Below, one piece after another: positions 6,422 to 13,995 of a stretch of DNA of 28,647 bases. The notes under the pieces are model-generated. The model was not told where the DNA came from. It saw nothing but the letters and a program-made list of their open reading frames with translations, and did no database searches. This DNA is from CAYYMD01 sp964480425. Its GTDB lineage: Bacteria > Planctomycetota > Phycisphaerae > SM23-33. A program made the position numbers and the translations under genes. Within the stretch, counting starts at the first letter, position 1. Each line of letters opens with the position of its first letter. The stretch is from the NCBI GenBank assembly GCA_964480425.1, contig CAYZPY010000014.1, forward strand, positions 1-28,647, written 5' to 3'.

Positions 6422-7492
6422 TCAGTGTTTTTCGGCGGCCAGGTGCTTGTGGACCAGTTCCACCGCCAGTTTAATGGCCGATATCATGCTGGACGGATCG
6501 GCCCGTCCTCGTCCTGCGATGTCGAAGGCAGTGCCGTGGTCGGGGGAGGTGCGGATAATGGGCAGACCCAGAGTCAGGTTCACCGCCTCCCTCCAGGCAA
6601 GCAACTTGATGGGTATCAGCCCCTGGTCGTGATACATCGCCACGACGCAGTCGAATTTTCCGTCCCTAGCCGCAAGGAACACCGTGTCGCCGGAGTAGGG
6701 CCCCGAGGCGTTGATGCCCGCTTCGTTGGCCATCACTATCGCCGGCGAAATGACGCGGTTCTCCTCGTCGCCGAATCGCCCCTCCTCACCGGCGTGCGGA
6801 TTCAGGCCCGCAACGGCGATCCGGGGATTCTCGATGCCGAACCAGCGCCGCAGGGCCTTGTCTGCCAGTTCTATCGGATTGAACACGCAGCCGATGGTGA
6901 ACCTGTCACGAAGCGAAAACAGCGCCTCGTGAATGGTCGCCAGCGCCACCTTCATCTGCGGCGCGACGAACATCATGGCCACGTTCTTGACGTTGCACTC
7001 CCTGGCCAGCAGTTCCGTGTGCCCGGGATATTTTTTGTACTTTGCCATCTTCCACGACGTTTTGGATATGGGTGCGGTGACCAGTGCGTCGACCTGTCCG
7101 TTTTTTGCGGCCTCGATCGCATCCAGGCAGAACCGCATCGAGGCCACCCCGCCGACCTTGCTGGGACCGCGCGGCATGTACGTGGGAAGGTTGATCTCGT
7201 CGTAGTCGAGCACTACCACGTCGTGCGGGTAGCGATAGGGGCCCCCGCCGCAATTTCCGGCGGCGGAGCGCACCTGTATGTCCTCGTGATGGCGACGATA
7301 AAACGGCGCCGATACCTCAAGCATGTCGGCAGTGTACGACAACTGCTCGCTGAGACCGAATATCACGTATCGGGCAAGGCGGCGAACTTCGGGGTCGTTT
7401 ATGGCCTTGACGATTATCTCTGCCCCGATCCCGCACGGGTCGCCCATGGTGATGCCAATGGTCGGTCTGCCGTTTTGAAAGTCTCCGTTCAC
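6422..7492 (-). CDS. pdxA: 4-hydroxythreonine-4-phosphate dehydrogenase
   Basis: NAD-dependent, metal-dependent oxidative decarboxylation of 4-phosphohydroxy-L-threonine in the DXP-dependent route to pyridoxal phosphate; 356 residues. Family signatures are ITMGDPCGIGAEI at the N-terminus, VTAPISKTSWKMA, and the three metal-ligand histidines in YPGHTELLA, LNPHAGEEG and AMYHDQGLIPIK. TSPDHGTAFDIAGRG closes the substrate site. The GTG start at 7492 has AAGGTG 5 bases upstream. It lies 73 bases downstream of ribE on the same strand, giving a small vitamin B2/B6 unit. The spacer consists of the GATTAACTG-type repeat. Confidence 0.96.
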   Translation of the reverse strand: MNGDFQNGRPTIGITMGDPCGIGAEIIVKAINDPEVRRLARYVIFGLSEQLSYTADMLEVSAPFYRRHHEDIQVRSAAGNCGGGPYRYPHDVVVLDYDEINLPTYMPRGPSKVGGVASMRFCLDAIEAAKNGQVDALVTAPISKTSWKMAKYKKYPGHTELLARECNVKNVAMMFVAPQMKVALATIHEALFSLRDRFTIGCVFNPIELADKALRRWFGIENPRIAVAGLNPHAGEEGRFGDEENRVISPAIVMANEAGINASGPYSGDTVFLAARDGKFDCVVAMYHDQGLIPIKLLAWREAVNLTLGLPIIRTSPDHGTAFDIAGRGRADPSSMISAIKLAVELVHKHLAAEKH

Positions 7493-7504
7493 GTATACAC
7501 CTTA

Positions 7505-7567
7505 ATATAGTTAATCGGTTAATCTGTGAATCAGTAAATCGAGTTTTTATTGATCAACTGATTAACT
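7505..7567. repeat. GATTAACTG-type repeat tract between ribE and pdxA
   Basis: Units TTAATCGGTTAATC, GTGAATCAGTAAATC and TGATCAACTGATTAACT occur in tandem. The last is an exact 17-base match to 3372-3388 and runs into the ribE stop codon. No ORF or terminator structure is visible here. Confidence 0.55.
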
Positions 7568-8210
7568 ATACAAAACCGGTTTTCTTCAATTTTTCCATTG
7601 TTACCCCGGGATATTCGTCCGTCATCTGTGCCAGGTATTTCCGGACGTACTTGCCGATAACGTCAGTCTCGACGTTGACCTTATCGCCGGGGCGAAGTTC
7701 GCCCAGCGTCGAATCGTCCAGGGTGGCGGGGATAAGGGCTGCGGAGAAATCCCCGCCGGACACCTCGGTCAGCGTCAACGACACGCCGTTAATCGCGACA
7801 GAACCCCTGGGCACTATCTGGTTGGTTATGAACTTGTCGGCGCGGAATTTCATGACGTAATTCTCGCCGCGGCGGACGTCTGCCACCTCGGCCAGTCCGT
7901 CAACGTGACCCGCCACCATATGTCCTTCGAACCTGGATACGCCCGCCTGAAGCGAGCGCTCGATGTTGACCCTGTCGCCTCTTGCAAGGTCGCCCAGCGT
8001 GGTGTTTTCCAGCGTCTGTCCGACCACGTCGAACGCAGCCACGGTCCCGTTAATCTCCACGGCCGTGAGGCACGCGCCGTCCACGGCCACGCTGTCGCCG
8101 AGGGACAGGCCCTCGGCCGTCGGGCCAAGGTCTATTCCAAGCTGCAATGACGATGACCGACGCATAACGTCCGCAACCACGCCGATTTGTCGAATTATTC
8201 CGGTAAACAT
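7566..8210 (-). CDS. ribE: riboflavin synthase alpha chain
   Basis: Dismutation of two 6,7-dimethyl-8-ribityllumazine molecules to riboflavin, 214 residues. Two lumazine-binding repeats are visible. The first starts at MFTGIIRQIG and contains GACLTAVEI; the second (from about residue 97) begins near GHMVAGHVDG and contains INGVSLTLTEV. The internal duplication, the MFTGII start and the length are diagnostic. The ATG at 8210 has only a weak ribosome-binding site. The upstream region shows none of the conserved boxes of an FMN riboswitch, but it does contain a large palindrome (8275-8350). Other rib genes are not in the window. pdxA follows on the same strand. Confidence 0.95.
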   Translation of the reverse strand: MFTGIIRQIGVVADVMRRSSSLQLGIDLGPTAEGLSLGDSVAVDGACLTAVEINGTVAAFDVVGQTLENTTLGDLARGDRVNIERSLQAGVSRFEGHMVAGHVDGLAEVADVRRGENYVMKFRADKFITNQIVPRGSVAINGVSLTLTEVSGGDFSAALIPATLDDSTLGELRPGDKVNVETDVIGKYVRKYLAQMTDEYPGVTMEKLKKTGFV

Positions 8211-8274
8211 TCTGTTTCAATGATAATCCATACCCGCACCTTTAGACAAATAAAACAGTCCGAAACTTCGTTGA

Positions 8275-8350
8275 TTAGTCCCGCACCAAAGCCGGCATGC
8301 ACGCCAACAATTGAATGGCATCTCGCCGGCCGGTTATGGTGCGGGACTAA
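8275..8350. promoter_or_regulatory. 76-nt imperfect palindrome between divergent ribE and mutarotase genes
   Basis: Perfect 14-bp arms TTAGTCCCGCACCA (8275-8288) and TGGTGCGGGACTAA (8337-8350) enclose a second stem of 7 pairs. That stem is AGCCGGC (8290-8296) against GCCGGTT-type bases 8329-8335, including one G-U. Inside is a GCCA/TGGC mini-hairpin around ACAATTGAA. CCCGCACC also occurs once more at 8233-8240. No T-run follows on either strand, so this is not a simple terminator. It may be an RNA leader element, a protein-binding cruciform or a small dispersed element. Confidence 0.5.
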
Positions 8351-8357
8351 CAAATAC

Positions 8358-8385
8358 TTGCGTCGGTTGGGGCCTTGTGTAGAAT
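8358..8385 (+). promoter_or_regulatory. sigma-70-type promoter for the mutarotase gene
   Basis: The -35 box TTGCGT (8358-8363) and -10 box TAGAAT (8380-8385) are separated by 16 bp, placing the transcript start near 8392, about 47 bases before the ATG. The 11-mer ACAAATACTTG (8350-8360) overlaps the -35 box and recurs at 11515-11525. Confidence 0.6.
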
Positions 8386-8438
8386 TACCCTGCGCGTAAG
8401 CGAAGTCTTACTTAAATATTCTTGAAAGGTCAGAGAAA

Positions 8439-9638
8439 ATGAAAAACACCTCTTTGATGCTGATGATGGCCGCAGCCGTGTTTTGTGCAGTTAACGTCTC
8501 GTGCAAGGGACCGTCCGAGCATGAACAGGAAGAACAAAAGGAAAAGGCAAAAATGGAACTGAAAATTGAATCCGAACCATACGGCGAAATTGACGGCAAA
8601 AAAGTCACGCTTTACACGCTGACCAACGCCAACGGGATGAAGGTCAAGTTGACCAATTACGGCTCCATCACCGTCGGTGTGGAAGTGCCCGACAGCCAGG
8701 GCGACTTCGCCGACGTGACGCTGGGCTACGAGACGCTCGAAGGCTGGCTGGGCAACACGTCGTACTTCGGCGCCACGGTGGGGCGATACGCCAACCGCAT
8801 CGCAAAAGGCAAATTCACGCTCGACGGCGAGACCTACACGCTGGCAACCAACGATGGGCCAAATCACCTCCACGGCGGGAACAAGGGCTTCGACAAGGTC
8901 CTGTGGGACGCCGAGGAGGTCAAGACCGACGACTCCGTCGGGGTGAAGTTCACCTACATCAGCGAAGACGGTCAGGAGGGCTACCCGGGCAACCTGAAGG
9001 TAAACGTCACCTACACGCTGAACAACGATAACGAATACACTGACGTATTCACCGCCGAGACCGACAAGCCAACCGTGGTGAACCTGACCAACCACAACTA
9101 CTGGAACCTCGGCTCACCGTCCTCGGGCGACATCCTCGACCACGTGCTGATGATTAATGCCGACAAGTACACGCCGGTGGACGATACGCTGATACCCACC
9201 GGCGAAATCGCGCCCGTCGAGGGTACGCCGCTGGACTTCACGGAGCCCACGCCCATCGGGGCCCGTATAGACAAAATCGAAGGCGGATACGACCATAATT
9301 TCTGCTTGAATAATAAAAGCGGACAGATGGTCCTGGCCGCAAGGGTGAAGGACCCGGACTCCGGGCGAATTATGGAAATCCACACCGACCAGCCGGGCAT
9401 ACAGTTCTACTCCGGAAACTTCCTGGACGGCAGCATCACGGGCAAAGACGGCGTCGTCTACAAGAAGCATTACGGCTTCTGCCTGGAGACGCAGCACTAC
9501 CCCGACTCGCCCAACCAGGACAATTTCCCCTCGACGGTGTTAAATCCGGGCGAAACCTACAGGCACAAGACGATTCACAGGTTCTCGGTCGATACGGATA
9601 AGCCGGTCCGCGAGCCCACGACAAGACCGGCCGGTTAG
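8439..9638 (+). CDS. galM: aldose 1-epimerase (galactose mutarotase), probable lipoprotein
   Basis: Interconverts alpha and beta anomers of aldoses, 399 residues. After a hydrophobic signal (residues 4-20, LMLMMAAAVFCAVNV) there is a cysteine in VSCKGPSE that could be lipidated, then a charged linker, then the mutarotase beta-sandwich. Active-site motifs are NHLHGG and NHNYWNLG (catalytic His) and GFCLETQHYPDSPN (catalytic Glu). The N-terminal addition explains the length above the usual 340-350. Most bacterial mutarotases are cytosolic, so an exported copy suggests sugar release outside the inner membrane, consistent with the nearby sulfatase. The lipobox is imperfect (Asn at -3). It has its own promoter and no operon partner. 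Confidence 0.93.
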   Translation: MKNTSLMLMMAAAVFCAVNVSCKGPSEHEQEEQKEKAKMELKIESEPYGEIDGKKVTLYTLTNANGMKVKLTNYGSITVGVEVPDSQGDFADVTLGYETLEGWLGNTSYFGATVGRYANRIAKGKFTLDGETYTLATNDGPNHLHGGNKGFDKVLWDAEEVKTDDSVGVKFTYISEDGQEGYPGNLKVNVTYTLNNDNEYTDVFTAETDKPTVVNLTNHNYWNLGSPSSGDILDHVLMINADKYTPVDDTLIPTGEIAPVEGTPLDFTEPTPIGARIDKIEGGYDHNFCLNNKSGQMVLAARVKDPDSGRIMEIHTDQPGIQFYSGNFLDGSITGKDGVVYKKHYGFCLETQHYPDSPNQDNFPSTVLNPGETYRHKTIHRFSVDTDKPVREPTTRPAG

Positions 9639-9740
9639 TGGTTGGTTGACTGGTTGAAAGTACTCCACCATTCTTTTACGACAAGCGTAGGGCGTGTGTT
9701 CGTGTCAGAGTGACCGACGTGTCGGTCTACCATGGTCTGC

Positions 9741-9812
9741 GGGCATCTTGCCCGCGCGTTTCGCAGCCGTCCCGGCCGCGGCATAAGCGGAAACATCGCG
9801 GGCAAGATGCCC
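9741..9812. repeat. inverted pair of GGGCATCTTGCCCG palindromes (REP-like)
   Basis: GCGGGCATCTTGCCCGCG lies near 9739-9756 and its reverse counterpart CGCGGGCAAGATGCCC at about 9797-9812. Each is a small self-palindrome (GGGCA/TGCCC), and together they form an inverted pair around a GC-rich core. The surrounding gap 9639-9999 contains no convincing gene. It begins with a GGTTGACTGG-type repeat after galM, and a GTCTCA/TGAGAC hairpin (9973-9988) lies just downstream of the sulfatase stop. This type of palindrome is familiar as a dispersed genomic repeat. Confidence 0.55.
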
Positions 9813-9999
9813 TCGTCACGCGCGGGCGAGACGCCGGCGACACGTTTTCATACACATTCTTAAGGCCATCATGTTGGTTATTTTCAATCAGGTTTCCTGT
9901 GCGGCCCAAAACCAGAGAAGACGCTATCAAACGCCGGCTGAAGTGATGCGGGAATGATTCCGTTCGTGTTGCGTCTCAGAGTTGAGACTGCGCAGATAA

Positions 10000-11442
10000 T
10001 CACAGATCGGAATAAATTTTCGTCAAATCCATCGTGTCGCCGGTTTGTTCTTGCAGGTCCGGCAGTTGGGCGAAAAGTTTTTTTATGATCGGCCGGGCGG
10101 CGGGGCTCTCGGAGATGTCCGTCGTCTCGTAGGGATCCTTTTGCAGGTCGAACAGGAGCGTCTTTTCGAGTTTGGGGTAGAGGATGAGTTTGTGTTTCCC
10201 GTCGGTGACCATCCGCTGGTAGTCCATAAAAGCGCCGTAAATGGTTTTATAGGACTCTTTGCGCGAATTGTTTATCAGCGGCAGCAGACTCCTGTACTGG
10301 ACGCGTTCGGGGATTTCTGCCCCGGCCAGGTCCAGCGCGGTTGGCATTATGTCCTGGAGGTAAATCAGCGCGTCGGATTTGGTGTCCGGCTTTATTCCCG
10401 GACCGGAGACTATGAACGGCACGCGGACGCTGTGGTCGAAGAGGTTCTGCTTGCCCATCAGCCCGTGATGCCCAACGGCCAGGCCCTGGTCGGAAGTGAA
10501 GAACAGGTAGGTGTTTTCGGCCTTGCCCGTTTTTTCCATCGCGTCGAGAATCCGCCCGACCTGCACGTCCAGGTGCGTTATCAGTGCGTAGTACTCCTGC
10601 CGGTTGACCTTCAGGGCGTACTTTGTGCGCGGAAACGGCGCTAATCGCTCATCCCGGCCGCGGTTGCAACCGATGTCGTAGGGGTATTCCTTAATGAACG
10701 GCTTGGGGACGCTGATTTTTTCCGGCGGGTACATGTCCACGAATTCCTTCGGCGACTGGCGCGGGTCGTGTGGGGCGTTGAAGGCCAGGTACATGAAAAA
10801 CGGCCTGTCCCTCCCGCCGGCTTGCTCCAGAAAAGTTTCGGCGTCGTCGGCCAACACCTCCGACCAGTGTTCGCCGCCTTTCCAGTATCCACCGCGTGAT
10901 TTGTCCCACGGCTTCCAGACGTCTTTGACGCCTTCCTTCGGGCGGTCGTATCCGGCGTCGGTCTGGTTCGGCATGCCGGGGCGGACGTGGCGGACGTTGT
11001 CGAAGACCTTTTCGGGATTGGTTTTCAGGTGCCACTTGCCGGTGAAGTATGTTTCGTATCCGCGGCGCGACAGCAGCGACGACCACAGGGGATTGCGGTC
11101 GTTGTATTTTTTCAGGTTTTCGTGCGCCCTTTTTGCGTTCCACAGGAACAGCCCGGTGTTTAGCATTGCCCGACTGGCGATGCACACCGCGCCGGTCCAC
11201 GAGCCCTGGTTGTAGCAGTGTGTGAACGTCAGGCCCCTGCGCACCAGGCGGTCCATGTTCGGCGTTATTACCTCCGGATTGTTCAGGGCGTTGATCGAGC
11301 GGAACGTCTGGTCGTCGGTGAGGATGAACAGGATGTTGGGTTTGTTTCGCCCACCCGAAGCGGCGCCGATTGCGCCGCCGGCGTCGGCGGCGAGCGCCAC
11401 CGAGGCGCAGCCGATTCTGTTTAGGAACTCTCTTCGGTCCAT
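10000..11442 (-). CDS. exported sulfatase (formylglycine-dependent, type I)
   Basis: Hydrolyses sulfate esters, probably of polysaccharides; 480 residues from the chosen start. The ATG at 11442 is preferred over the longer frame because GGGAGA lies upstream and it exposes a Tat-like signal (DRREFLNRIG, then an Ala-rich stretch). The domain opens with PNILFILTDDQ (metal Asp pair). The residue to be converted to formylglycine is in CIASR (nt 11184-11170), a C-x-A-x-R variant of the usual C-x-P-x-R. GKWHLK, NAPHDP and TSDQGLAVGHHG supply further active-site residues. The C-terminal subdomain has LLFDLQKDPYETTD. No maturase gene is in the window. It has a promoter of its own, divergent from the lipoprotein pair. 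Confidence 0.94.
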   Translation of the reverse strand: MDRREFLNRIGCASVALAADAGGAIGAASGGRNKPNILFILTDDQTFRSINALNNPEVITPNMDRLVRRGLTFTHCYNQGSWTGAVCIASRAMLNTGLFLWNAKRAHENLKKYNDRNPLWSSLLSRRGYETYFTGKWHLKTNPEKVFDNVRHVRPGMPNQTDAGYDRPKEGVKDVWKPWDKSRGGYWKGGEHWSEVLADDAETFLEQAGGRDRPFFMYLAFNAPHDPRQSPKEFVDMYPPEKISVPKPFIKEYPYDIGCNRGRDERLAPFPRTKYALKVNRQEYYALITHLDVQVGRILDAMEKTGKAENTYLFFTSDQGLAVGHHGLMGKQNLFDHSVRVPFIVSGPGIKPDTKSDALIYLQDIMPTALDLAGAEIPERVQYRSLLPLINNSRKESYKTIYGAFMDYQRMVTDGKHKLILYPKLEKTLLFDLQKDPYETTDISESPAARPIIKKLFAQLPDLQEQTGDTMDLTKIYSDL

Positions 11443-11490
11443 AACAATATCTCCCGGCGCCGGGGGCGGCGCCAATGGTTATCTACGGGT

Positions 11491-11518
11491 ATAATATCAA
11501 CATAAATCCCGATTACAA
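11491..11518 (-). promoter_or_regulatory. promoter for the sulfatase gene
   Basis: On the minus strand, TTGTAA (11518-11513) and TATTAT (11496-11491) are separated by 16 bp, giving a transcript start near 11484 and a leader of about 42 bases to the chosen ATG. The left arm of the inverted repeat 11515-11562 overlaps the -35 box. Confidence 0.5.
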
Positions 11519-11562
11519 ATACTTGACGAGGAGCGCACCAGGCAGGGGGGGCACGTATTTGT
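11515..11562. promoter_or_regulatory. inverted repeat bridging the divergent promoters, candidate operator
   Basis: ACAAATAC (11515-11522) and GTATTTGT (11555-11562) are perfect 8-bp arms 32 bp apart. Each abuts or overlaps the -35 box of one of the two divergent promoters. The left arm is part of ACAAATACTTG, also present at the galM promoter (8350-8360). A shared regulator is inferred, not shown. Confidence 0.35.
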
Positions 11563-11589
11563 TGACGGCGGCGCCGGCGCCTTTATAAT
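11562..11589 (+). promoter_or_regulatory. strong promoter for the small lipoprotein genes
   Basis: TTGACG (11562-11567) and a consensus TATAAT (11584-11589) are separated by 16 bp of GC-rich sequence. The predicted transcript start is near 11596, about 33 bases before the TTG start codon. Confidence 0.75.
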
Positions 11590-11628
11590 CGCCCGGGTCG
11601 CGAAGGTGTTATCGTACGGAGTTGGAAT

Positions 11629-12192
11629 TTGGACCGCAATGGCTTGAAGAAAATCTCGTTGATTCTGGCGGTGATCGCTGCTGTAGCGTGGTGGTCCGGC
11701 TGCGAAAGGATGCAGCGCGACTGGGAAACTTTCACGCGCAAAATGCACCGGAGAAAGGTCCGCGCCGCCGGGGCAAAGGAAGTGCCGGAGCCGATCGACA
11801 TTCTGCTGCCGCGGAAAATCAGAATCCACGCGTTTACGGGCACGCGCATCTTCGACGCCAACGGCGACCTGAAGGGAATCGAGGTCCGCTTGGAGGCAAA
11901 GGACGGTTTCGACGATTCGACCAAGGCGTTCGGCGAGTTCATATTCGAGTTGTATCGGTATCGCCCCAATAACGCCGACCCCAGGGGTGAAAGAATCGCG
12001 GTGTGGGAGGAGAACCTGCTCGACCCGTACGACAATCTCAAGCACTGGCACGGCATCTCCCGCACCTACAGGTTCAAACTTCTGTGGGATGAGCCGATAC
12101 CCACCGGTAAGCGATTCGTGCTTGAGGCGGTGTATTCCAGCCCGTTCACCGAGCGGATGTTCGACCGGTACGTGTTCGTGGCGGGGCAGTAG
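11629..12192 (+). CDS. hypothetical lipoprotein
   Basis: A 187-residue protein with no recognised domain. The start is TTG, chosen because GGAG (11618-11621) lies 7 bases upstream and a consensus promoter ends about 40 bases before; the nearby ATG is out of frame. The N-terminus has a Lys-containing head, a hydrophobic segment (ISLILAVIAAVAWW) and a WSGCER sequence that fits a lipoprotein cleavage site. After a basic linker, the rest looks like a single beta-sandwich (KIRIHAFTGTRIF, GIEVRLEAKD, EFIFELYRYR, FVLEAVYSS), as in extracytoplasmic carbohydrate- or protein-binding modules. It is followed 11 bases later by a second small lipoprotein gene, so they form one unit. Confidence 0.8.
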   Translation: MDRNGLKKISLILAVIAAVAWWSGCERMQRDWETFTRKMHRRKVRAAGAKEVPEPIDILLPRKIRIHAFTGTRIFDANGDLKGIEVRLEAKDGFDDSTKAFGEFIFELYRYRPNNADPRGERIAVWEENLLDPYDNLKHWHGISRTYRFKLLWDEPIPTGKRFVLEAVYSSPFTERMFDRYVFVAGQ

Positions 12193-12203
12193 GAGGATTG
12201 GCG

Positions 12204-12518
12204 ATGACGCGGATTTGGGTAGCGGCGATTATTATCGCAGGGGCGTTCACGCTCTGTTGCGGATGCGCCGACAAGTTCGACAGGCAGCGGTACGAAACGA
12301 TTTACATAGGCCAGCCGAAAGATTCCGTCCACAGGGTGCTCGGGGCGCCGCAACGCAGCGAAAACGACAAGTGGATTTACGTCAACGATACGCCGTATTA
12401 CATGGCCGAGATTACGTTTCGGGACGGGAAAGTCGTCGAAAAGAACTGGTCATACTTCCGGGACGACAGACTTTCCGACGATGCGCTGCCTGGGGAGAGT
12501 CGGCGACTGCCGCAGTAG
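12204..12518 (+). CDS. small lipoprotein with BamE/SmpA-like fold
   Basis: A 104-residue protein. The ATG at 12204 has a perfect AGGAGG 7 bases upstream, making it better than the TTG two codons earlier. A signal segment (WVAAIIIAGAFTLCCGC) ends in CCGCADK, a plausible lipobox. The mature part follows the SmpA/OmlA (BamE) pattern: YETIYIGQPKDSVHRVLG, then P, W-Y (KWIYVND) and ITFRDGKVVEKNW. Such domains sit at the outer membrane and scaffold assembly complexes, but in lineages outside Proteobacteria the role is unknown. It is co-transcribed with the lipoprotein upstream and converges on the anti-sigma gene with only 10 bases between stops. Confidence 0.75.
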   Translation: MTRIWVAAIIIAGAFTLCCGCADKFDRQRYETIYIGQPKDSVHRVLGAPQRSENDKWIYVNDTPYYMAEITFRDGKVVEKNWSYFRDDRLSDDALPGESRRLPQ

Positions 12519-12528
12519 CTTCCGCGTG

Positions 12529-13995
12529 TTATTCGGCGGCGGGGGCGGTGTGAGTCGGGGTGGATTCCCGCCCTTTAGTGTCGCCGGTCTTTGGCGCCGT
12601 GGAGGGTTCGGTCTGGTCAACGTCCATTAGCGGGCGCTCTTCGTCGGCGTACACGTAGTTCAGCGTAATAAGCACCTGTTGTACATCAGCGCCCGCCACC
12701 GTTTGCTGATCCTGGAAGGCGACGCCGGACGTATCGGTTTCGGTTTTGCCTGACGTTGACCATTGGGTGGCGGGTGCGGCGGTTCCGTTGACGGGTTGCT
12801 CGGCAGGAATGTTTTTGGCGGTTATTTTCTCTCCGGTGGAAGATTCTTCGGCTTTGGGTGTGATTTCTTCTCGCCCGGCGATATCCTCCTTCTTGCCGCG
12901 GGGAGGGGCGTCTTCGTCCGGAAGCGTTTGGGCCGGTAGCGTTTCTGCGGCGGGCTCGTCATCCCCGGGCTTTACAGCGGCAAGTTTGCTCTGCGTGCGC
13001 CGTTCGACCTCGTTGGTTTCGGCAGGGGCCTCGGTTTCGGCGAAGGAGTCGGATTCGGCCCGGTCTTTTATCTCGGCCAAGTCTGAACGCAAGTCGGTTC
13101 TATACCGCCGGTGCTGGGCGACGGTCTGTTGTTTGCGCACTCCTTCCAGTTCCTCCAGTAGTTTGGGCACCTGGCGGCGATCGGCGTAAACGACGTACTG
13201 GAGCTGAGAGGCGCGGGGCTTGTTCTGGTAGAACACGTTCGCCCTTGACATGGCCGCCTTTGCGGGGCGGGTGCTTTCTTTGCGGACTATCGGTTCGATG
13301 TTATTCCTCAAAAGAACCTTCTCGACGTCGCGCCGGGCATTGTTCATGTCGTCGGTGTTTATAACTACGTCGTTCGCCGCAATGTCGGGTGCCGAAGGAT
13401 ATTTTCCATTAATCGCATAATCGCCGTTATTATAAGTTTTTGCCGTCGCTTTTTCTTTTCCGTGTTCCAGGCCGTCCGCTCCCTTGGCGATCTTTTTATG
13501 AATTTCCGCGTCCTTGCCGCGTGTATAAACGTCGTCGTGCGTGGCGGGGGATACTTTTGTGTCGCCTACGTCGTCCGTCGGTACCGGCGCAGAGTCGCCG
13601 CTGGTATCGGAGGCGATGGAATCTCCTGGCTCGCCCGGGTGATGAATGGTGTGCATAAGCATAACGGTTCCCAGTCCTGCGGCGGCGATAACAACCGCCG
13701 CGGCGGCGAAGGATATCCACCTGAACGAACGCACTGGTCTGTCGGGTCGTCGGGCGGTCATGAGGTGATGTCTTTCCGCCCGCGCCAGCACGCGCCTGGC
13801 AAATCCCTCCGGGGCGCGCTGGATGGGAACCGAGCCGAGCAACTCGCGCGTGGCGCGCAGGGTTTTGAGTTCATCGGCCAGCGCCTTGTCGGTCTTGAGC
13901 CGTTCCTCGAGTCGCTTAACCTCGTGGGGGGGCAGTTCCCCGTCCAGGTAAGCCGAAAGTATTTCGCCGTTTTCGTATTTATCGGACAGTTTAAT
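12529..13995 (-). CDS. membrane anti-sigma factor partner of the ECF sigma factor
   Basis: A predicted single-pass inner-membrane regulator of the adjacent ECF sigma factor, about 488 residues. The cytosolic N-terminus has the anti-sigma pattern ILSAYLDGELPPHEVKRLEE. A membrane helix lies at about residues 94-117 (FAAAAVVIAAAGLGTVML), followed by a long, low-complexity, Glu/Thr/Pro-rich periplasmic part with one folded-looking segment (QLQYVVYADRRQVPKLLEEL). No ATG, GTG or TTG lies between the preceding in-frame stop and the conserved N-terminus. ATT at 13995-13993, overlapping the sigma stop as ATTAA with GGAG 7 bases upstream, fits best. CTG at 13989 is the alternative. The first ordinary start (TTG 13842) would remove the whole sigma-binding region. 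Confidence 0.82.
   Translation of the reverse strand: MKLSDKYENGEILSAYLDGELPPHEVKRLEERLKTDKALADELKTLRATRELLGSVPIQRAPEGFARRVLARAERHHLMTARRPDRPVRSFRWISFAAAAVVIAAAGLGTVMLMHTIHHPGEPGDSIASDTSGDSAPVPTDDVGDTKVSPATHDDVYTRGKDAEIHKKIAKGADGLEHGKEKATAKTYNNGDYAINGKYPSAPDIAANDVVINTDDMNNARRDVEKVLLRNNIEPIVRKESTRPAKAAMSRANVFYQNKPRASQLQYVVYADRRQVPKLLEELEGVRKQQTVAQHRRYRTDLRSDLAEIKDRAESDSFAETEAPAETNEVERRTQSKLAAVKPGDDEPAAETLPAQTLPDEDAPPRGKKEDIAGREEITPKAEESSTGEKITAKNIPAEQPVNGTAAPATQWSTSGKTETDTSGVAFQDQQTVAGADVQQVLITLNYVYADEERPLMDVDQTEPSTAPKTGDTKGRESTPTHTAPAAE

Noticed and set aside
6425..7510. Plus-strand frame of about 360 codons
   Set aside because: Exact antisense shadow of pdxA, with composition and phase explained by that gene.
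8211..8420. FMN riboswitch upstream of ribE
   Set aside because: The conserved RFN boxes are absent on the ribE strand; only the palindrome is present.
13842..13844. TTG as the start of the anti-sigma factor
   Set aside because: It would remove about 50 conserved residues (ILSAYLDGELPPHE...) that form the sigma-binding part, and it has no ribosome-binding site.
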